Below, in pieces: positions 30,501 through 45,924 of a DNA stretch of 64,000 nucleotides. The stretch is from Aspidiotus rigidus. Lineage: Eukaryota; Arthropoda; Insecta; Hemiptera; Diaspididae. Position 1 is the first letter of the stretch; every line of letters starts with the position of its first letter. The notes beneath the pieces are model-generated. The model was given only the letters and a program-made list of their open reading frames with translations. It was not told the DNA's origin and did no database searches. Made by a program: the position numbers and the translations under genes. Location of the stretch: positions 558,001-622,000 of the forward strand of contig JAVHKY010000056.1 in NCBI GenBank assembly GCA_035079385.1, read 5' to 3'.

Positions 30501-32850
30501 ACCGTGTCTTCTTGAATTCAAAATCCTAGTGCAGGATTGTTGGAGATCAAAACTCACTTGGGATCAACCTTTACCCACAAACTTAGAGGCTCGCCTCAGA
30601 AAAGTAGTAGCTCAGAGAAATGCCATCAAATTGATACGTATTCCTCGATATTTATGGACATTTCTCTCTTCTGAGGGTGCTGAATACACCCTTCATGTTT
30701 TTTGTGATGCATCCGAGTTATCATATGGGTGCGTGGTATACCTCCATATAAAACTACCAACAGGAGAAGCGCAATGCTCTCTCATTTATTCCAAGGTACG
30801 CTTAGCACCTATTCTTACAACAAAACTATCTATACCAAGGCTCGAACTCATGGCAGTAGTAATAGGTAAGCGCTCCTTAAGCTTTCTTCAATCTATCATG
30901 CAAATATCAATTAAACAACAAATATTGTGGACCGATGCTACCACTGTTTTACATTGGCTCAACTCTTCCCATGTCCAGCCCCCCTTTGTACAACATCGGT
31001 TAGATGAGTTGAAGCAAAGTCCTGGATTAACTGTGCGATACGTCCCAACAAAGGACAATCCCGCCGACATTGCCTCAAGAGGTAAGTCAGCTGCCCAATT
31101 ACAGGATTCGGAATTGTGGTGGCATGGACCCTCTTGGCTAACATTAAAACACCAATGGCCGGAAGAACCCGGCTCCACAGTCCCTTTCACAACTACTGTA
31201 TCTTGTCTTTTTACTTGGACAGATAGGCTAGAACCAAGTAATCTTCTAACAATGTCTAGATTTGGACGATTGCAAAATGTCTTACTAGAAGATCGCTTCA
31301 GCCTATGGTCACGTTACATCCGTTTATTCACTATCTTGTTGAAACCTGTTTTTCACTCCCGTGAAAAACGACATGAATTTTTAACCATGTCAGAGAAATC
31401 TAATTATGCAGAAATGAAACTCCTAAAGTTATTACAATCGCATTACTTTCCTCAGGATTTATCCCAATTCAAGAGTGCAGCGCAACTTGCGCTTTTTGTG
31501 CATTCTGATGGATTAATCCATTGTCGTAGTCGCCTACGCCAATCAGAGTTTGATTGGGATATGTGTTGTCCCATTTTGCTACCACGCAAAAGTCGTCTGA
31601 CCCGTGTTATCATTTATTCTCTACATATTCAAAACCACCACATAGGTGTTTCACACCTTCTATCAAAACTACGAGAACGTTTCTGGGTTGAAAAGGCTCG
31701 TGCTCTGTGTAAATCTATTGTACACTGTTGCATGACCTGTCGAAAATACTCAACAGGACCCTTTCAGCGTCCTGACATGCCTCTTTTGCCATTAATACGG
31801 ATTGCTCCTATAATTCCATTTGCTCACATAGGAGTGGATTACTTTGGCCCCCTATATGTGAAGCAAGACGACTCTTTTCACAAGGTCTATGGCTGCTTAT
31901 TTGTATGTCTTGTTACACGTGCCATCCACCTTGAGCTTTCTCGCTCATTATCAGCTGAAGAATTCCTTTTATCATTTATCAATTTTACAAGTATTCGTGG
32001 CATGCCAACCTTTGTGGTTAGTGACAACGCCACCAACTTTACCTTCATCCAACCCATTCTAGGGCCTAAGGTCCAATTAAAAGATTATGAAGTTGGTTTC
32101 TCTGATAAGGGAATTGCCTCATATTTCCTAACTGAAAAAATTAACTGGTACCACATACCGAAATATAGCCCTTGGTATGGAGGGGCATACGAACGGCTGG
32201 TGGGTGTTGTAAAGAAGTGTCTTTGCAAATTCCTACACCCAACCGCAGTCCATCCCGTATGCGTTGACTACAGACAATTGGAAACTGGCCTCAAACGGGT
32301 TGCTGATATCGTCAACAGTCGGCCTCTTATCTATGTTCCTTCTGACGAGTTGGCACCCATTCAAACGCCCAACCACTTTCTACGTCCCTTTAACCCATAT
32401 CCTACAACTGCTGTATCAGTAAATCCCCATGCCATTCCCACCACTAAACAACATCTTATTGCTGGCTATCGCCACCTTCAAGGTTTTGTGGAGGCATGTC
32501 GTGATTATTTCAAAAGACACTATTTTTCTGTGCTACGCGACTTACAAAAGATCCATCACCGACATCCTCGAGGTTCCCATTCCCGCAAACCTCAAGTTGG
32601 TGAAGCTGTTCTCATCCATGACCCTGCTGCTCCTCGTACACAATGGCTTGCTGGAGTTGTAGATGAAGTGCATGATCGAGAAGCATATGTCCGTACTGTT
32701 GTCCGCAATGCCGGCCTTAACCTGGATCCTGCCTCCAGACTTCAACAGCGGCTCCTCATACGCACATTTCCACATCTGTATCCTTTGGAAACCGCTTTTG
32801 ACAACTCTTCTACACCTAATCCTACACCTGTCCCCGGATGCTCTCATTAA
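27550..32850 (+). CDS. BEL/Pao gag-pol polyprotein
   Basis: 1766 aa in one frame. It packages and copies the element RNA and inserts the cDNA. Order: gag domain of the DUF1759 type (about 125-270, KFDNDIRQWREWISQFKAAV); Cys/His zinc-knuckle region (362-425); aspartic protease of the DUF1758 type with DGGSN near 467; reverse transcriptase about 720-930 with first Asp in TSDLEKAF (about 798) and the active-site box reading FYSDN near 878; RNase H 1045-1180 (FCDAS, WTDA, NPAD); integrase zinc finger HH near 1361 with the Cys pair near 1392; integrase core with Asp in GVDYFGP (1427), Asp in SDNATNF (1490) and Glu in GAYERLVG (1545); and a C-terminal DUF5641-type region. The RT box has YSDN where YxDD is usual. 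The start codon is uncertain, because the conserved part begins after a possible splice acceptor. Confidence 0.95.
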   Translation: MFLYTNSTHLHFQVSEEEIPIPLTYETFLAGISTLENGLTMMPATSTNIPAMKQFATRLDTQAAKLQDGVNELLEAGVDLGENPIKLKSIRTVLLGYIKNAGTLEECMKMTQPTPTTSGNSSGLKLFKAKLPKFDNDIRQWREWISQFKAAVHDNPEFTNNGAKMVQLKLYTVGEAKRTIKGLTSEQEEHYPEALRLLEASFGDPTKLVQSYYADLEEVPKYHDRQPSAAEMRSNYNRVQAVLRSLRATKTPVDDRIITRYIMQKFPKTMIMQALTELHKEHPDLTISVETLMTTIQRYIYVEEYYEAIMKPITPVPNTPIIPVSTMAATGKLSAKRRGQRPTPYNVPSTPTTSSTTTPEQVCGFCGVRNHVSRMCQKYNTVAARKERLAVLKRCQCCMGPNHEMAYCRHKERVCTHCKQPGHVLPLCELYIQHTISRIASAPGTYLETFICTISISGKKAVIRGFLDGGSNTSYLHENVMRRLGIDLQLSLTLSVQSYGTPNDRLESTQRVEVELKGDLGREIVCSLFTTPYIMGSNRLSPSAAEAANTLPLGYHYADPDLFTENQRPIELLIGNDLYYRIVDLKASKNIDLSLALLKTPFGWIPSGSVTPTPSTSKSMTLHNLKSDKEVKPSPTPELQTLWDLETLGIRGKETDTVDDQVIEEFRRTTRRENGRYIVKWPWKSLTPKIPTNYRVAYARLKQVLSSKSLEFLSRCEAIFQEQIKLDIIEEAPHGSPYVIHYLPIKPVTQKGKICIVNDASAKTITGRSLNDYLHPGPSLIRCLVGLQIGFRLYPIALTSDLEKAFLMIGLDLSDQDSVRFLWVRDITKPLIKDNIIIYRHKRVPFGVTASPFLLNMVLQEHLNLYEGWVAELGRKSFYSDNLVTSVQTTEQANTLSIQLTSMLSEAGFRLRDWASNSSEALQTLSQDLCAKVEDPISILGLHWYRNDDTLAYSFTEEEIPSSGTLRSALSLMATVFDPLGLVAPCLLEFKILVQDCWRSKLTWDQPLPTNLEARLRKVVAQRNAIKLIRIPRYLWTFLSSEGAEYTLHVFCDASELSYGCVVYLHIKLPTGEAQCSLIYSKVRLAPILTTKLSIPRLELMAVVIGKRSLSFLQSIMQISIKQQILWTDATTVLHWLNSSHVQPPFVQHRLDELKQSPGLTVRYVPTKDNPADIASRGKSAAQLQDSELWWHGPSWLTLKHQWPEEPGSTVPFTTTVSCLFTWTDRLEPSNLLTMSRFGRLQNVLLEDRFSLWSRYIRLFTILLKPVFHSREKRHEFLTMSEKSNYAEMKLLKLLQSHYFPQDLSQFKSAAQLALFVHSDGLIHCRSRLRQSEFDWDMCCPILLPRKSRLTRVIIYSLHIQNHHIGVSHLLSKLRERFWVEKARALCKSIVHCCMTCRKYSTGPFQRPDMPLLPLIRIAPIIPFAHIGVDYFGPLYVKQDDSFHKVYGCLFVCLVTRAIHLELSRSLSAEEFLLSFINFTSIRGMPTFVVSDNATNFTFIQPILGPKVQLKDYEVGFSDKGIASYFLTEKINWYHIPKYSPWYGGAYERLVGVVKKCLCKFLHPTAVHPVCVDYRQLETGLKRVADIVNSRPLIYVPSDELAPIQTPNHFLRPFNPYPTTAVSVNPHAIPTTKQHLIAGYRHLQGFVEACRDYFKRHYFSVLRDLQKIHHRHPRGSHSRKPQVGEAVLIHDPAAPRTQWLAGVVDEVHDREAYVRTVVRNAGLNLDPASRLQQRLLIRTFPHLYPLETAFDNSSTPNPTPVPGCSH

Positions 32851-32902
32851 ACCCTCATCTTCATCTGTGCCATGAGCCTCCCACAAGCCTCTCGGCACCC
32901 CT

Positions 32903-32913
32903 GGGGTGGGGAG
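32903..32913 (+). promoter_or_regulatory. Polypurine tract
   Basis: GGGGTGGGGAG immediately before the 3' LTR; primes plus-strand DNA synthesis in LTR elements. Confidence 0.85.
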
Positions 32914-33962
32914 TGTCGAAAATATTCGAAATGTGCCTTCGTGACCACACCACCACGTCACGAAGACACATGGACACGATAAGACAACCATTGAAGTCGA
33001 AGTCGAATCACACACACACATACTCTAAAATAACAACACAAAATTAACAAAGAAGAATCTTTCGATCTACTCGTTACTAGTATCTTTCGATCCACTCGTT
33101 ACAAGTATCTTTCGATCTACTCGTTACAAGTATCTTTCGATCTACTCGTTATAAGTAAATTGTGTAGTGAATCATTTAATGTATCTGCCAAACCACTAAA
33201 GATATGGACACAAATCAGGTCAGTACAAAATAAATCAATAATAATCTTTCGATCGATACGTTATTCATAGAAACCCTAAACATTTACTCTTGATCGAAAT
33301 GAGTGATGTTCAAGCGCCTCTTCGACTCAATGGTTGTCTTTTCTGCTCAGCAAATTACGCTTTATTAAAGAATTTGAGATACTCGATTCTTCCACATTTA
33401 TCGTAGCCGATCGAGTATTCGTCTGGGCTTATAACCGAAAGGCAAGGACTGAATACTGATCGGACTACTCACAATAATTTAATACAATAAATATGTCATG
33501 ACGTCGTAAGACTGACGGCGGAATCTTTATTTTTCTGTCGTCAGGTACTGAAAAGAAGTGAGGCAGAAAGGCAACCGAAACGGTCTTATTATTCAGTCCT
33601 ATTATCCAGAAATCATGTGTGTCTCCAACTATCAATGTACGTTTTACCCTTTTTATATGATTATTTTGTATTTCTGTACTTCTTTTTCTTAACTCAATTT
33701 ATTTATAATTCCTACTAAGAAATGTATTATTGTAAAATTATGTTCAATTATTGTGGATTTATGTTCAATTATAAATATTATATCAGCGTGTAGCGTTGTT
33801 CTTACCTCCCATTAGGTTCTCTTTTAATATAGGTACAGACTAAACAGCGTGAAGCGAACAGTCGTTTCAGTTAGTTTAATTATAGTTCAGTTGAACGCCG
33901 CTAGAAGCGTTCCAAGTCATGCTGTCATGAAATTCCACGAACGGGCCCAGCGTTTCATGACA
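32914..33962 (+). repeat. 3' LTR of the BEL/Pao element
   Basis: Same length as the 5' LTR and identical in all stretches I compared, including the four 25-bp units at 33057-33156. It is followed by the target duplication AAGG. Confidence 0.95.
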
Positions 33963-33966
33963 AAGG

Positions 33967-34350
33967 TATGGACACGACGCGAAAATCTTGTCCGCCGAGT
34001 TGTGCAGTTTCATGAAATCGCCACCAGTGAGCGCTGCAACGTATTTCTAAATCCCCAAAATACGTGTTATCAATTACCGTATCAAATACCTTGTTGAAAA
34101 ATATTCCGTCATTTCTCAATTTACGCGGAAACTTCTCATTTCTTCGATAAGGTATTATTACATTTACAATAAAAAATGAGTATTTCTGGTAGGGTCTGAG
34201 AGAATTCTACAGAGTGATCTTAGCCCGTTATATTTCCTATATTTTTGCCCCTAGCCTTGGAAAGAGAGATTTTCGTTACATGGTTACAAGATACTGTGCT
34301 TTATTATTATTAATAAAAGTGAATTTACCGGGTGAACTTTTACAAGGATA
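33967..34350. other. Flank between the BEL element and the P-type gene
   Basis: No element end recognised. 33967-34095 is GC-richer than the rest. The P-element terminus that should lie upstream of the THAP exon could not be identified by eye. Confidence 0.35.
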
Positions 34351-40054
<5,704 letters not shown>

Positions 40055-40636
40055 CTACAGCGCGCTCATAAGATGTCGATTTTCTCTCTTTTTTTTTCAA
40101 CCATGATTATGAAAATATTTTTATTTCAGATTGTACTGCCTTGACGCGTTTCAGGGAGTAACTATAAATTTAATAATTATGTGACATGACGAAAGATAAT
40201 AAACGTATCGTATGTAGGTCCTATCAATAGTTCTTTTCCTCGTCTGATTTTCTTTAAGAAAGAAAAGAAGAAATCTTCCTCACATTTTCAGTTATAATCG
40301 TTGAAATTGCTGAAAATTCTATGAACTTTGAAATATTTTTAGGAGGTAGCACAAAAGAACAGAAGCTGCTGAGCTCTTTTCCATTAAAAAACCATCTCCA
40401 TCAGAGCGTTCGAAAATAACATGTGTTTTAGATCGTGTTGGTTTATTAACTGAAAACGGCTGAGCGGCTTCTTCGACTAACAGTATTTTAACTTGATTTT
40501 GATTACAATAATGAGTCGTAATTTAGAAACAAGAATTAATTCTGAAAACCTTGATCGTGATCGACATACGACAATTTATGACGCAATACATACGTTTTAC
40601 CAAGGCTTTATCCCATGCATCTGTCCGACGTACATT
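40055..40636. other. 3' flank of the P-type gene
   Basis: AATAAA-like signal (GATAATAAACG) near 40195, about 140 bp after the stop, could serve as the poly(A) signal. No terminal inverted repeat recognised. Confidence 0.35.
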
Positions 40637-41106
40637 TTGATTCCAGAAGGTTAATTTGTCCATAAGAGCCCGTGTTAAATTCGTGTATTTTGACGACGGA
40701 TAACTCAAGACTGTCTGAATTTATTTTCCCTTGAAATTATACTCGTCTGAAAGAAAATTTTATGGAGAAGAAATTAATTTCTCTTCGATTTTTCACTAGA
40801 AGCATTATTTTTGGAGTAATCAATTAATAACTGAAACACGTTTTTTCGACCAAAGGTCTTCGTTCCGCGTAACGAGCGGTGATTGTAGGCGTTTGGTCCA
40901 AAAAACGCGTTTCAGTTCTTAATTGATTACTCCAAAAATAATGCTTCTAGCGAAAAATCGAAGAGAAATAAATTTCTTCTCCATAAAATTTTCTTTCCAA
41001 CGAGTATAATCCCAAGAAAATAAATTCAGCCAGTCTCTAGTTATTCGTTGTCAAAATACACAAATTTTACACAGGCTCTTATGGACGAATTAAGCTTCTG
41101 GAATCG
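40637..41106. repeat. Foldback element, ~210-bp arms
   Basis: Outer ends TTGATTCCAGAAG near 40637 and CTTCTGGAATC ending near 41106. The arms pair, with scattered mismatches, through GTCCATAAGAGCC, AAATTCAGCC/TGAATTTATTT and GGAGTAATCAATTAA to an inner GGACCAAA/TTTGGTCC, leaving a loop of about 50 bp. No coding content. A large snap-back MITE; family unassigned. Confidence 0.85.
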
Positions 41107-41582
41107 GGTGTAGTACTACGTGGCGGTGCCCTCTGGCGGAGTTTACAACAAGCTGTACATGACGACGGACACTTGTTTATATGGCGAGCATACGCTCGTG
41201 TCCATACCTTTATATTGTACCGTGATGATGATGATGATGTCCTATCATAGTCAGTTATGGTCAGGAGCATACGCTCGTGTCCATACCTCTATATTGTACC
41301 GTGCTCTGCTGCACTATACTCTGTTCAGGTTAAGAAAGGATAGAAAGTAGTACGCAGTACGCGTGTACCCCTCTGAGAACGGAACGCTTTTTTATCAGTA
41401 TGTTTGAAACACGGAAAAAACAAACACAATAGAGAAACAAACAATTTGTCAGTACTGCAATATTGTCTTTCTTTTGTTAGGTATTAGCCTACTTACGTTT
41501 CACTTGGTGAATTAAGATTTGAATTTGATTTCTCTTTTTTTGATTTTGTTAATTGTTTTGTCATGATTTGTTTCACATAAAT
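41107..41582. other. Upstream region of the triple-HTH gene
   Basis: Contains a short direct repeat (GAGCATACGCTCGTGTCCATACC near 41187 and again near 41266) around a (GAT)n run at 41223-41237. Promoter elements not identified. Confidence 0.4.
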
Positions 41583-42571
41583 ATGATTCGGACTCCTCTT
41601 GCTTCTCCTGCAGGACGCCCTAGTGTTCTTAGAAATCCAAAAGGTAAAAGGATTTCATTGGAACAAAGAAACAATATTTTGATCTCATTCAAAGAACTGA
41701 GGAGTAAAAAACCAAATATTTCAAGAAGAAAAGCAACTTCTATTGTTTCCCAAAAAACAGGTACGTGTTACGCAGTACTCTGAGCAACAGCGTCTTTCTG
41801 ATATAATAAAGGAGTTCCTATAATATCGAAAGCTGTTTATTTAACGCAGGTGTTGGAAAGCATTCAGTTTGGGAGATAATTGCTCGATATCTACAGAGCC
41901 CTGCTGTAAAATCATCCAGTCCAGTATTGTCTACAACAATTCCTTCTACTCCTCATAGGCCTACTGCCTCATTGGCGCAAAGAAGCAATATTTTGGTCTC
42001 ATTTAAAGAATTGAGGAGTGAAAACCCAAATATTTCAAGAAGCCAAGCAAGTTCTGTTGTTTCCCAAAAAACAGGTACGTGTTACGTATATAGTCTCTTT
42101 GAGCAACAGCGTCTCTATGATATGATAAAGGAGTTCCTGTAATATTAAAAGCTGTTTATTAACGCAGGTGTTGGAGAGGATTCAGTTCAGGAGATAATTG
42201 CTCGATATCTACAGATGCCTGTTGTAAAATTGTCCAGTCCAGTACCGTTGTCTACAACAATTCCTTCTACTTCTCATACTGCATCAACGACTCAACAAGG
42301 AAAGAAGATTTCATTGGCACAGAGAAATAGCATTAAAAACCTATTTGAAGTGATAAAGTTGACAAAGCCAGATATTCTGAGAACAGTAGCAATTTCAACT
42401 ATTTCACAAAAAACAGGTAGGTAGGTGTTGCATGCAGTCTTTCTTAAACACATATACGCCGAAGGCACGTTTATTTTAGAGAGCAAAAACTGCGTTTATC
42501 GATCAACAAACATGAAAACAGTGGCGAAAAAACTCAGGAACGATGATTCTATAATTGAACAAAGACTTTAA
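41583..42571 (+). CDS. Four-exon gene model with three duplicated HTH exons
   Basis: Exons 41583-41760, 41850-42074, 42168-42416 and 42480-42571 join in frame to 247 aa, with every internal border in phase 1. Each of the first three exons carries a unit of the form SLAQRSNILVSFKELRSENP, NISRSQASSVVSQKTG, continued over the junction by VGEDSVQEIIARYLQ. This looks like the N-terminal helix-turn-helix of IS630/DDE_3-type transposases. Introns 1 and 2 are also alike (GTACGTGTTACG to TTAACGCAG, about 90 bp), so the duplication was genomic, about 320 bp per unit. The short last exon ends ...IIEQRL. No catalytic domain follows. It could be a DNA-binding protein derived from a transposase, or a tandemly duplicated pseudogene fragment. 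Expression is unknown. Confidence 0.55.
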
Positions 42572-43330
42572 ATATCTTTCAAAGAACGACCCCATTGATT
42601 TATGGATTCCGTGAATTGTAATAAAACACTAGAAATTTTAGAAAATCAAATAATTCAAGTGGGCCTATCAGCAAATTGCTTTTGGCGTATTTTGTTTAAA
42701 AAACTATCTTACGGTCGGAGCAGCGAAGATGCAGAATTATCGCAACTCATTTGGTTAGCTATACCTACACTCGCTTTGTCTGCAACGTACTATGATCAAA
42801 CTTGTTGCAATAATTCTGCATTTTCGCTGCTTGTACAGTAATATGAGTTACTATACCGGTACATTCCAATAGCAATTCTTCTGCAGTTGACTAAGTACCT
42901 ACATCAACTATTAAGGGTGTTGCTCGCATGTTCGATATTTTGCATCGCACGTACTCGCTACTTGTTGATAAGTGGGAGGGGTGGCAATATCAGGAAGATA
43001 AAAACTGAGTTCGTATTCTTTCGCCTTTTTTTTCCTCACGTAAGTTCTATTCTTAAGAGTTAAGATCCTTAACTCAATTGTTTTCATTATTTCAGTCTTC
43101 CAAGTCCAACGCCTTCCATTCCGTTTCACGTTTCATACCTTCCACAACCGATTTGGATCGATCCAAAAAGTACAAAGCACGGCGGAATAGGTGTCTCGTC
43201 GATTTATTTATTTACATATTATTATTGAGAATTTGCCATTTAACGGGTAAGTAAAACTTGTAAAAGTAACATCATTCCGATAATCGTAGATCAGGAATAC
43301 ATTACAGTTCTCGATCCTCTTCCAACAATA
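42572..43330. other. Nothing recognised
   Basis: Mixed AT-rich DNA. The plus frame 42602-42841 and minus frame 42911-43129 match nothing known to me. Confidence 0.35.
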
Positions 43331-43380
43331 GTTGATAGTGCTACTCCAGTCATCAGAAGTTCAGAACCAAAAACCAAACA

Positions 43381-44370
43381 TGCCGGCTGATAAGAATAAG
43401 AGTGTACGCAAATATTTTCTATGGCGAAATGACAATAGAGATCATGTCTGCAAAATTTTAGGAAAGAGCATATCGAATGATGAAAAATTATGGTGTAATA
43501 AAGCTATGAAGGTAGGTTGCTCGGGGTATCACTCATCATAAAGGACTTAAGCTCGAATGTATAACTCGTGATGTTTGTGTTTTAATATTGTTAATTCAGG
43601 GAGACAAAGTGAGCAATCTCCGAACACATAGCAAAGCACCCTGAGGTTTACAAGCAGATAAAGGATGAAGAAACGCCGACTTCTCCCCTTGTACAGAAGC
43701 CAATAACCACATATTTTGATACATTTTCTGTGACTAATCTGTCCAGAGTAGACATCCTTAAAGGGATATTATGCCTCGTAACAGTCAATGGAAGACCATT
43801 CCAAAGTTTGAATGACTCTGGTTTCCGTATAGCATTTGACCCTATTCTACAGCGGATGAATCGTAAATACACTCGCCATAATGTTGGCGAATTAATTCAA
43901 TCTGCTGCAGATTACATTAGGTATTGAGAAGTTGGTGAGACAAATGTTGAAAGATAGTTTAGTCTCAGTCAAAATAGATGGCGTCTCTCGTTTTAGTCGT
44001 AGTTTCTTTGGCGTGAATGCGCAAGTATGTTGAAATTTTTATCCAGTAAATTATGAGAATTTGAGAAAGAATTATCACAAGAAGAAGATAGAGATCTTCA
44101 CGTTACGTGTTGAAGAGATCCAATTGAAACATTCTGCCAATAATCTCAAGGCAATATTGTTGAGTCGCCTCCAAATGTATGGTGTTTTTCCAAGAAATAT
44201 TTATTCGATAACTTCAGATAATGCATCCAACATGCTCAAGATGGTTGAATTACTAGACAACGAATATAAACAGTTAAAATTTGCTGGTATTGATGAAATT
44301 AATGTCAAGGACGAGCGTAAAATGAACGAACTGATTGAAACTCTTTCTATAGGTATCTTCTGAAAATTCG
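43381..44370 (+). pseudogene. hAT transposase fragment, family 2
   Basis: Pieces of a BED-finger hAT transposase in order: VRKYFLWRNDNRDHVCKILG (first finger Cys), after an intron-like gap SNLRTH and AKHPEVYKQIKDEE (shifted by one base), then the linker LVQKPITTYFDTFS and VNGRPFQSLNDSGFR (43680-43927), and finally LLSRLQMYGVFPRNIYSITS with DNASNMLK (about 44160-44235), the second catalytic Asp region. It breaks off at about 44370 before the RWNS and dimerisation motifs. There are stops between 43927 and 44060. It is a different family from the element at 19-25 kb, judging by the linker and core. Confidence 0.75.
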
Positions 44371-44481
44371 ACTCTTTAATTTTGAAATAATATCAATCAT
44401 GGATTCTAGCTTGCACGGTGGCTCCATGCTGCCCTCAGAAAAGGGAAGGGCGTGGATATCACTGTTCAACATTACTTGCTC

Positions 44482-44754
44482 TCACAATTCAAGTTTCTTT
44501 GAAAAAGAGGAGGTGTCAGAAACCATAGAGCTGAAGTTCTCACTCCTCTCCTGCTGCGAAAAATTAAGATAGCTCGATTTTTCCGTGATGTCGTCAAGAA
44601 AAGCAAAATCTTGAAGCCCCACTGAATCTCCAAGCTGAGGAAAAATGATCTTAGGCTCATTGTTTTTAAAGAACTGGACAAGAGTAAGTAGCAATTCCTT
44701 TACATGCCACCGAACTCGTCCTTGGCTCAACCAGCAAATCTCAATATGAAGCAA
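44482..44754 (-). pseudogene. hAT (ZBED5/FAM200-like) transposase fragment, middle part
   Basis: The minus strand reads HIEICWLSQGRVRWHVKELL, then VQFFKNNEP and LQDFAFLDDITEKSSYLN. This is the pattern of the WLS-G-V segment and following helix in hAT proteins related to ZBED5/FAM200. A second frame (44472-44681) overlaps it and is a shadow. The N-terminal neighbour on the same strand is at 45925-46200. Confidence 0.65.
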
Positions 44755-44966
44755 TACCTAACTTGCCATATTGCAAATCAAATTCTTTTTATAGAAGTTT
44801 GAAGAAGCGCCTCTGAAGAGGATGTACTCGTATTTTATTGACGATTTCAATGACACTTTGTATGATAGAATCAAATTTGAGAAGCTTGTTCGTGACGCAC
44901 GACTCGGTCGAGCGCCACAAGTTGGTCAAAAACGACGGCTTCCTTAAAGAAGTTAAACGAGGAACG

Positions 44967-45402
44967 CAGGGAACCTGTTTTATGAGTCAAATAGGATTTG
45001 GTATTGAAAATTCAAGAAAGCCTAGACCTAGATAAAGCTAGTATAAAGAAGGCCTAGACGTAAAATAAGCCTAGTATAATGTAGTTTGAAAGTCCAAGTT
45101 TTTCTCAAATCTCGAGCTATTTATGATAGGAGGGAGACTTGGGAAAATTTGTCCCCTATCATATATAGCTCGAGAGCCAAAAGTTTTCCAAGTCCCTCTT
45201 CTATCATCTATAGCTCGAGAGTCGAAATTTTTCTACGTCCCTCTCCTATCATATATGGCTCGAGGGTCGAAATTTTTTCTAAGTCCCCCTCCTATCATAT
45301 ATTCTCGAGAGTCGAAATTTTTCCAAGTTTTTCGCTGGACGGCGCACGGTGGACGGCGCACGCCAGATTTCTCAAATAGCCCCCCATAAAACAGGTTCCC
45401 TG
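44967..45402. mobile_element. MITE-like unit with 18-bp inverted ends around a 45-bp array
   Basis: CAGGGAACCTGTTTTATG at 44967-44984 is repeated exactly in reverse at 45385-45402. CAGGG again suggests hAT. Flanking octamers (GAGGAACG, TTAAAATT) do not match. Relatives of the left end occur at 56430-56550 (direct) and 56150-56240 (inverted). Its centre is the 45-bp repeat array. Confidence 0.5.
45111..45335. repeat. 45-bp tandem repeat with an inverted first unit
   Basis: Direct units begin CTATCAT at 45156, 45201, 45246 and 45292 and have the form TATAGCTCGAGAGTCGAAAT, TTTTCCAAGTCCCTCTC. The unit at 45111-45155 is the same sequence reversed, so the array starts with a palindromic head-to-head junction. 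Confidence 0.9.
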
Positions 45403-45924
45403 TTAAAATTAAGGAAATTTGTACATATTTGGAATAGCTAACTCGCCTCTGCAAAATGAATCGATTAATGGTAATTCACTGCGCGAAACCGCGATTTTTC
45501 GCGGATGTTTAGTCTACGATAAAGGATGTCATTTTTGCACACGAAAAGCTTCGCACATATTGCTGACTATTACATTTATCAATTGTTTATACCTATACGA
45601 TTCCGAGATACTTGGCGGATGTTTAGTCTACCAAACCTGTATATAATTCACCGTTAATCGTACAAAATAATTGTCAGCTTTTGCTTCAATTGCAATTTTC
45701 AAATATTATAAGTTGTTCATTCCCTAATTTATCCCCACTGTACCATACCGTATACCGTTAGAATTAAGAGTATATATTATACCATTTTGTCTCCTTTAAA
45801 GATATACCTTACCCCTCACTACTTATCGCGAACCACGTAGTCTTTTGTGTCAACTTGGAAATTTAAGTCGTAAAGTTTGCCGCGAATTTATTGCCCGTGT
45901 ATTTTTGTAAAGTGTACTATTGAG
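45403..45924. other. Nothing recognised
   Basis: Contains a duplicated phrase, GGCGGATGTTTAGTCTAC-like, near 45500 and 45615. No gene or terminus seen. Confidence 0.35.

Larger units (their letters stand above)
25140..33962 (+). mobile_element. BEL/Pao LTR retrotransposon, apparently complete
   Basis: 8.82 kb: two LTRs of exactly 1049 bp, a primer-binding site, a long leader, one uninterrupted gag-pol ORF and a polypurine tract. The target duplication is AAGG (25136-25139 and 33963-33966) if the LTR ends in CA; AAAGG if it ends one base earlier. Four to six bp is usual for this superfamily. It inserted 16 bp beyond the right end of the hAT. No envelope-like ORF follows pol. The intact ORF and the LTRs, which look identical wherever compared, point to a recent insertion. 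Confidence 0.95.

Noticed and set aside
27621..33021. Antisense ORFs within the BEL/Pao element (for example 27621-28088, 30888-31190, 32542-33021)
   Set aside because: They overlap a domain-complete sense frame and show no motifs; shadows of the coding strand.
25140..33962. An endogenous retrovirus with envelope
   Set aside because: No envelope-like frame lies between pol and the polypurine tract; the domain set is that of a BEL/Pao retrotransposon.
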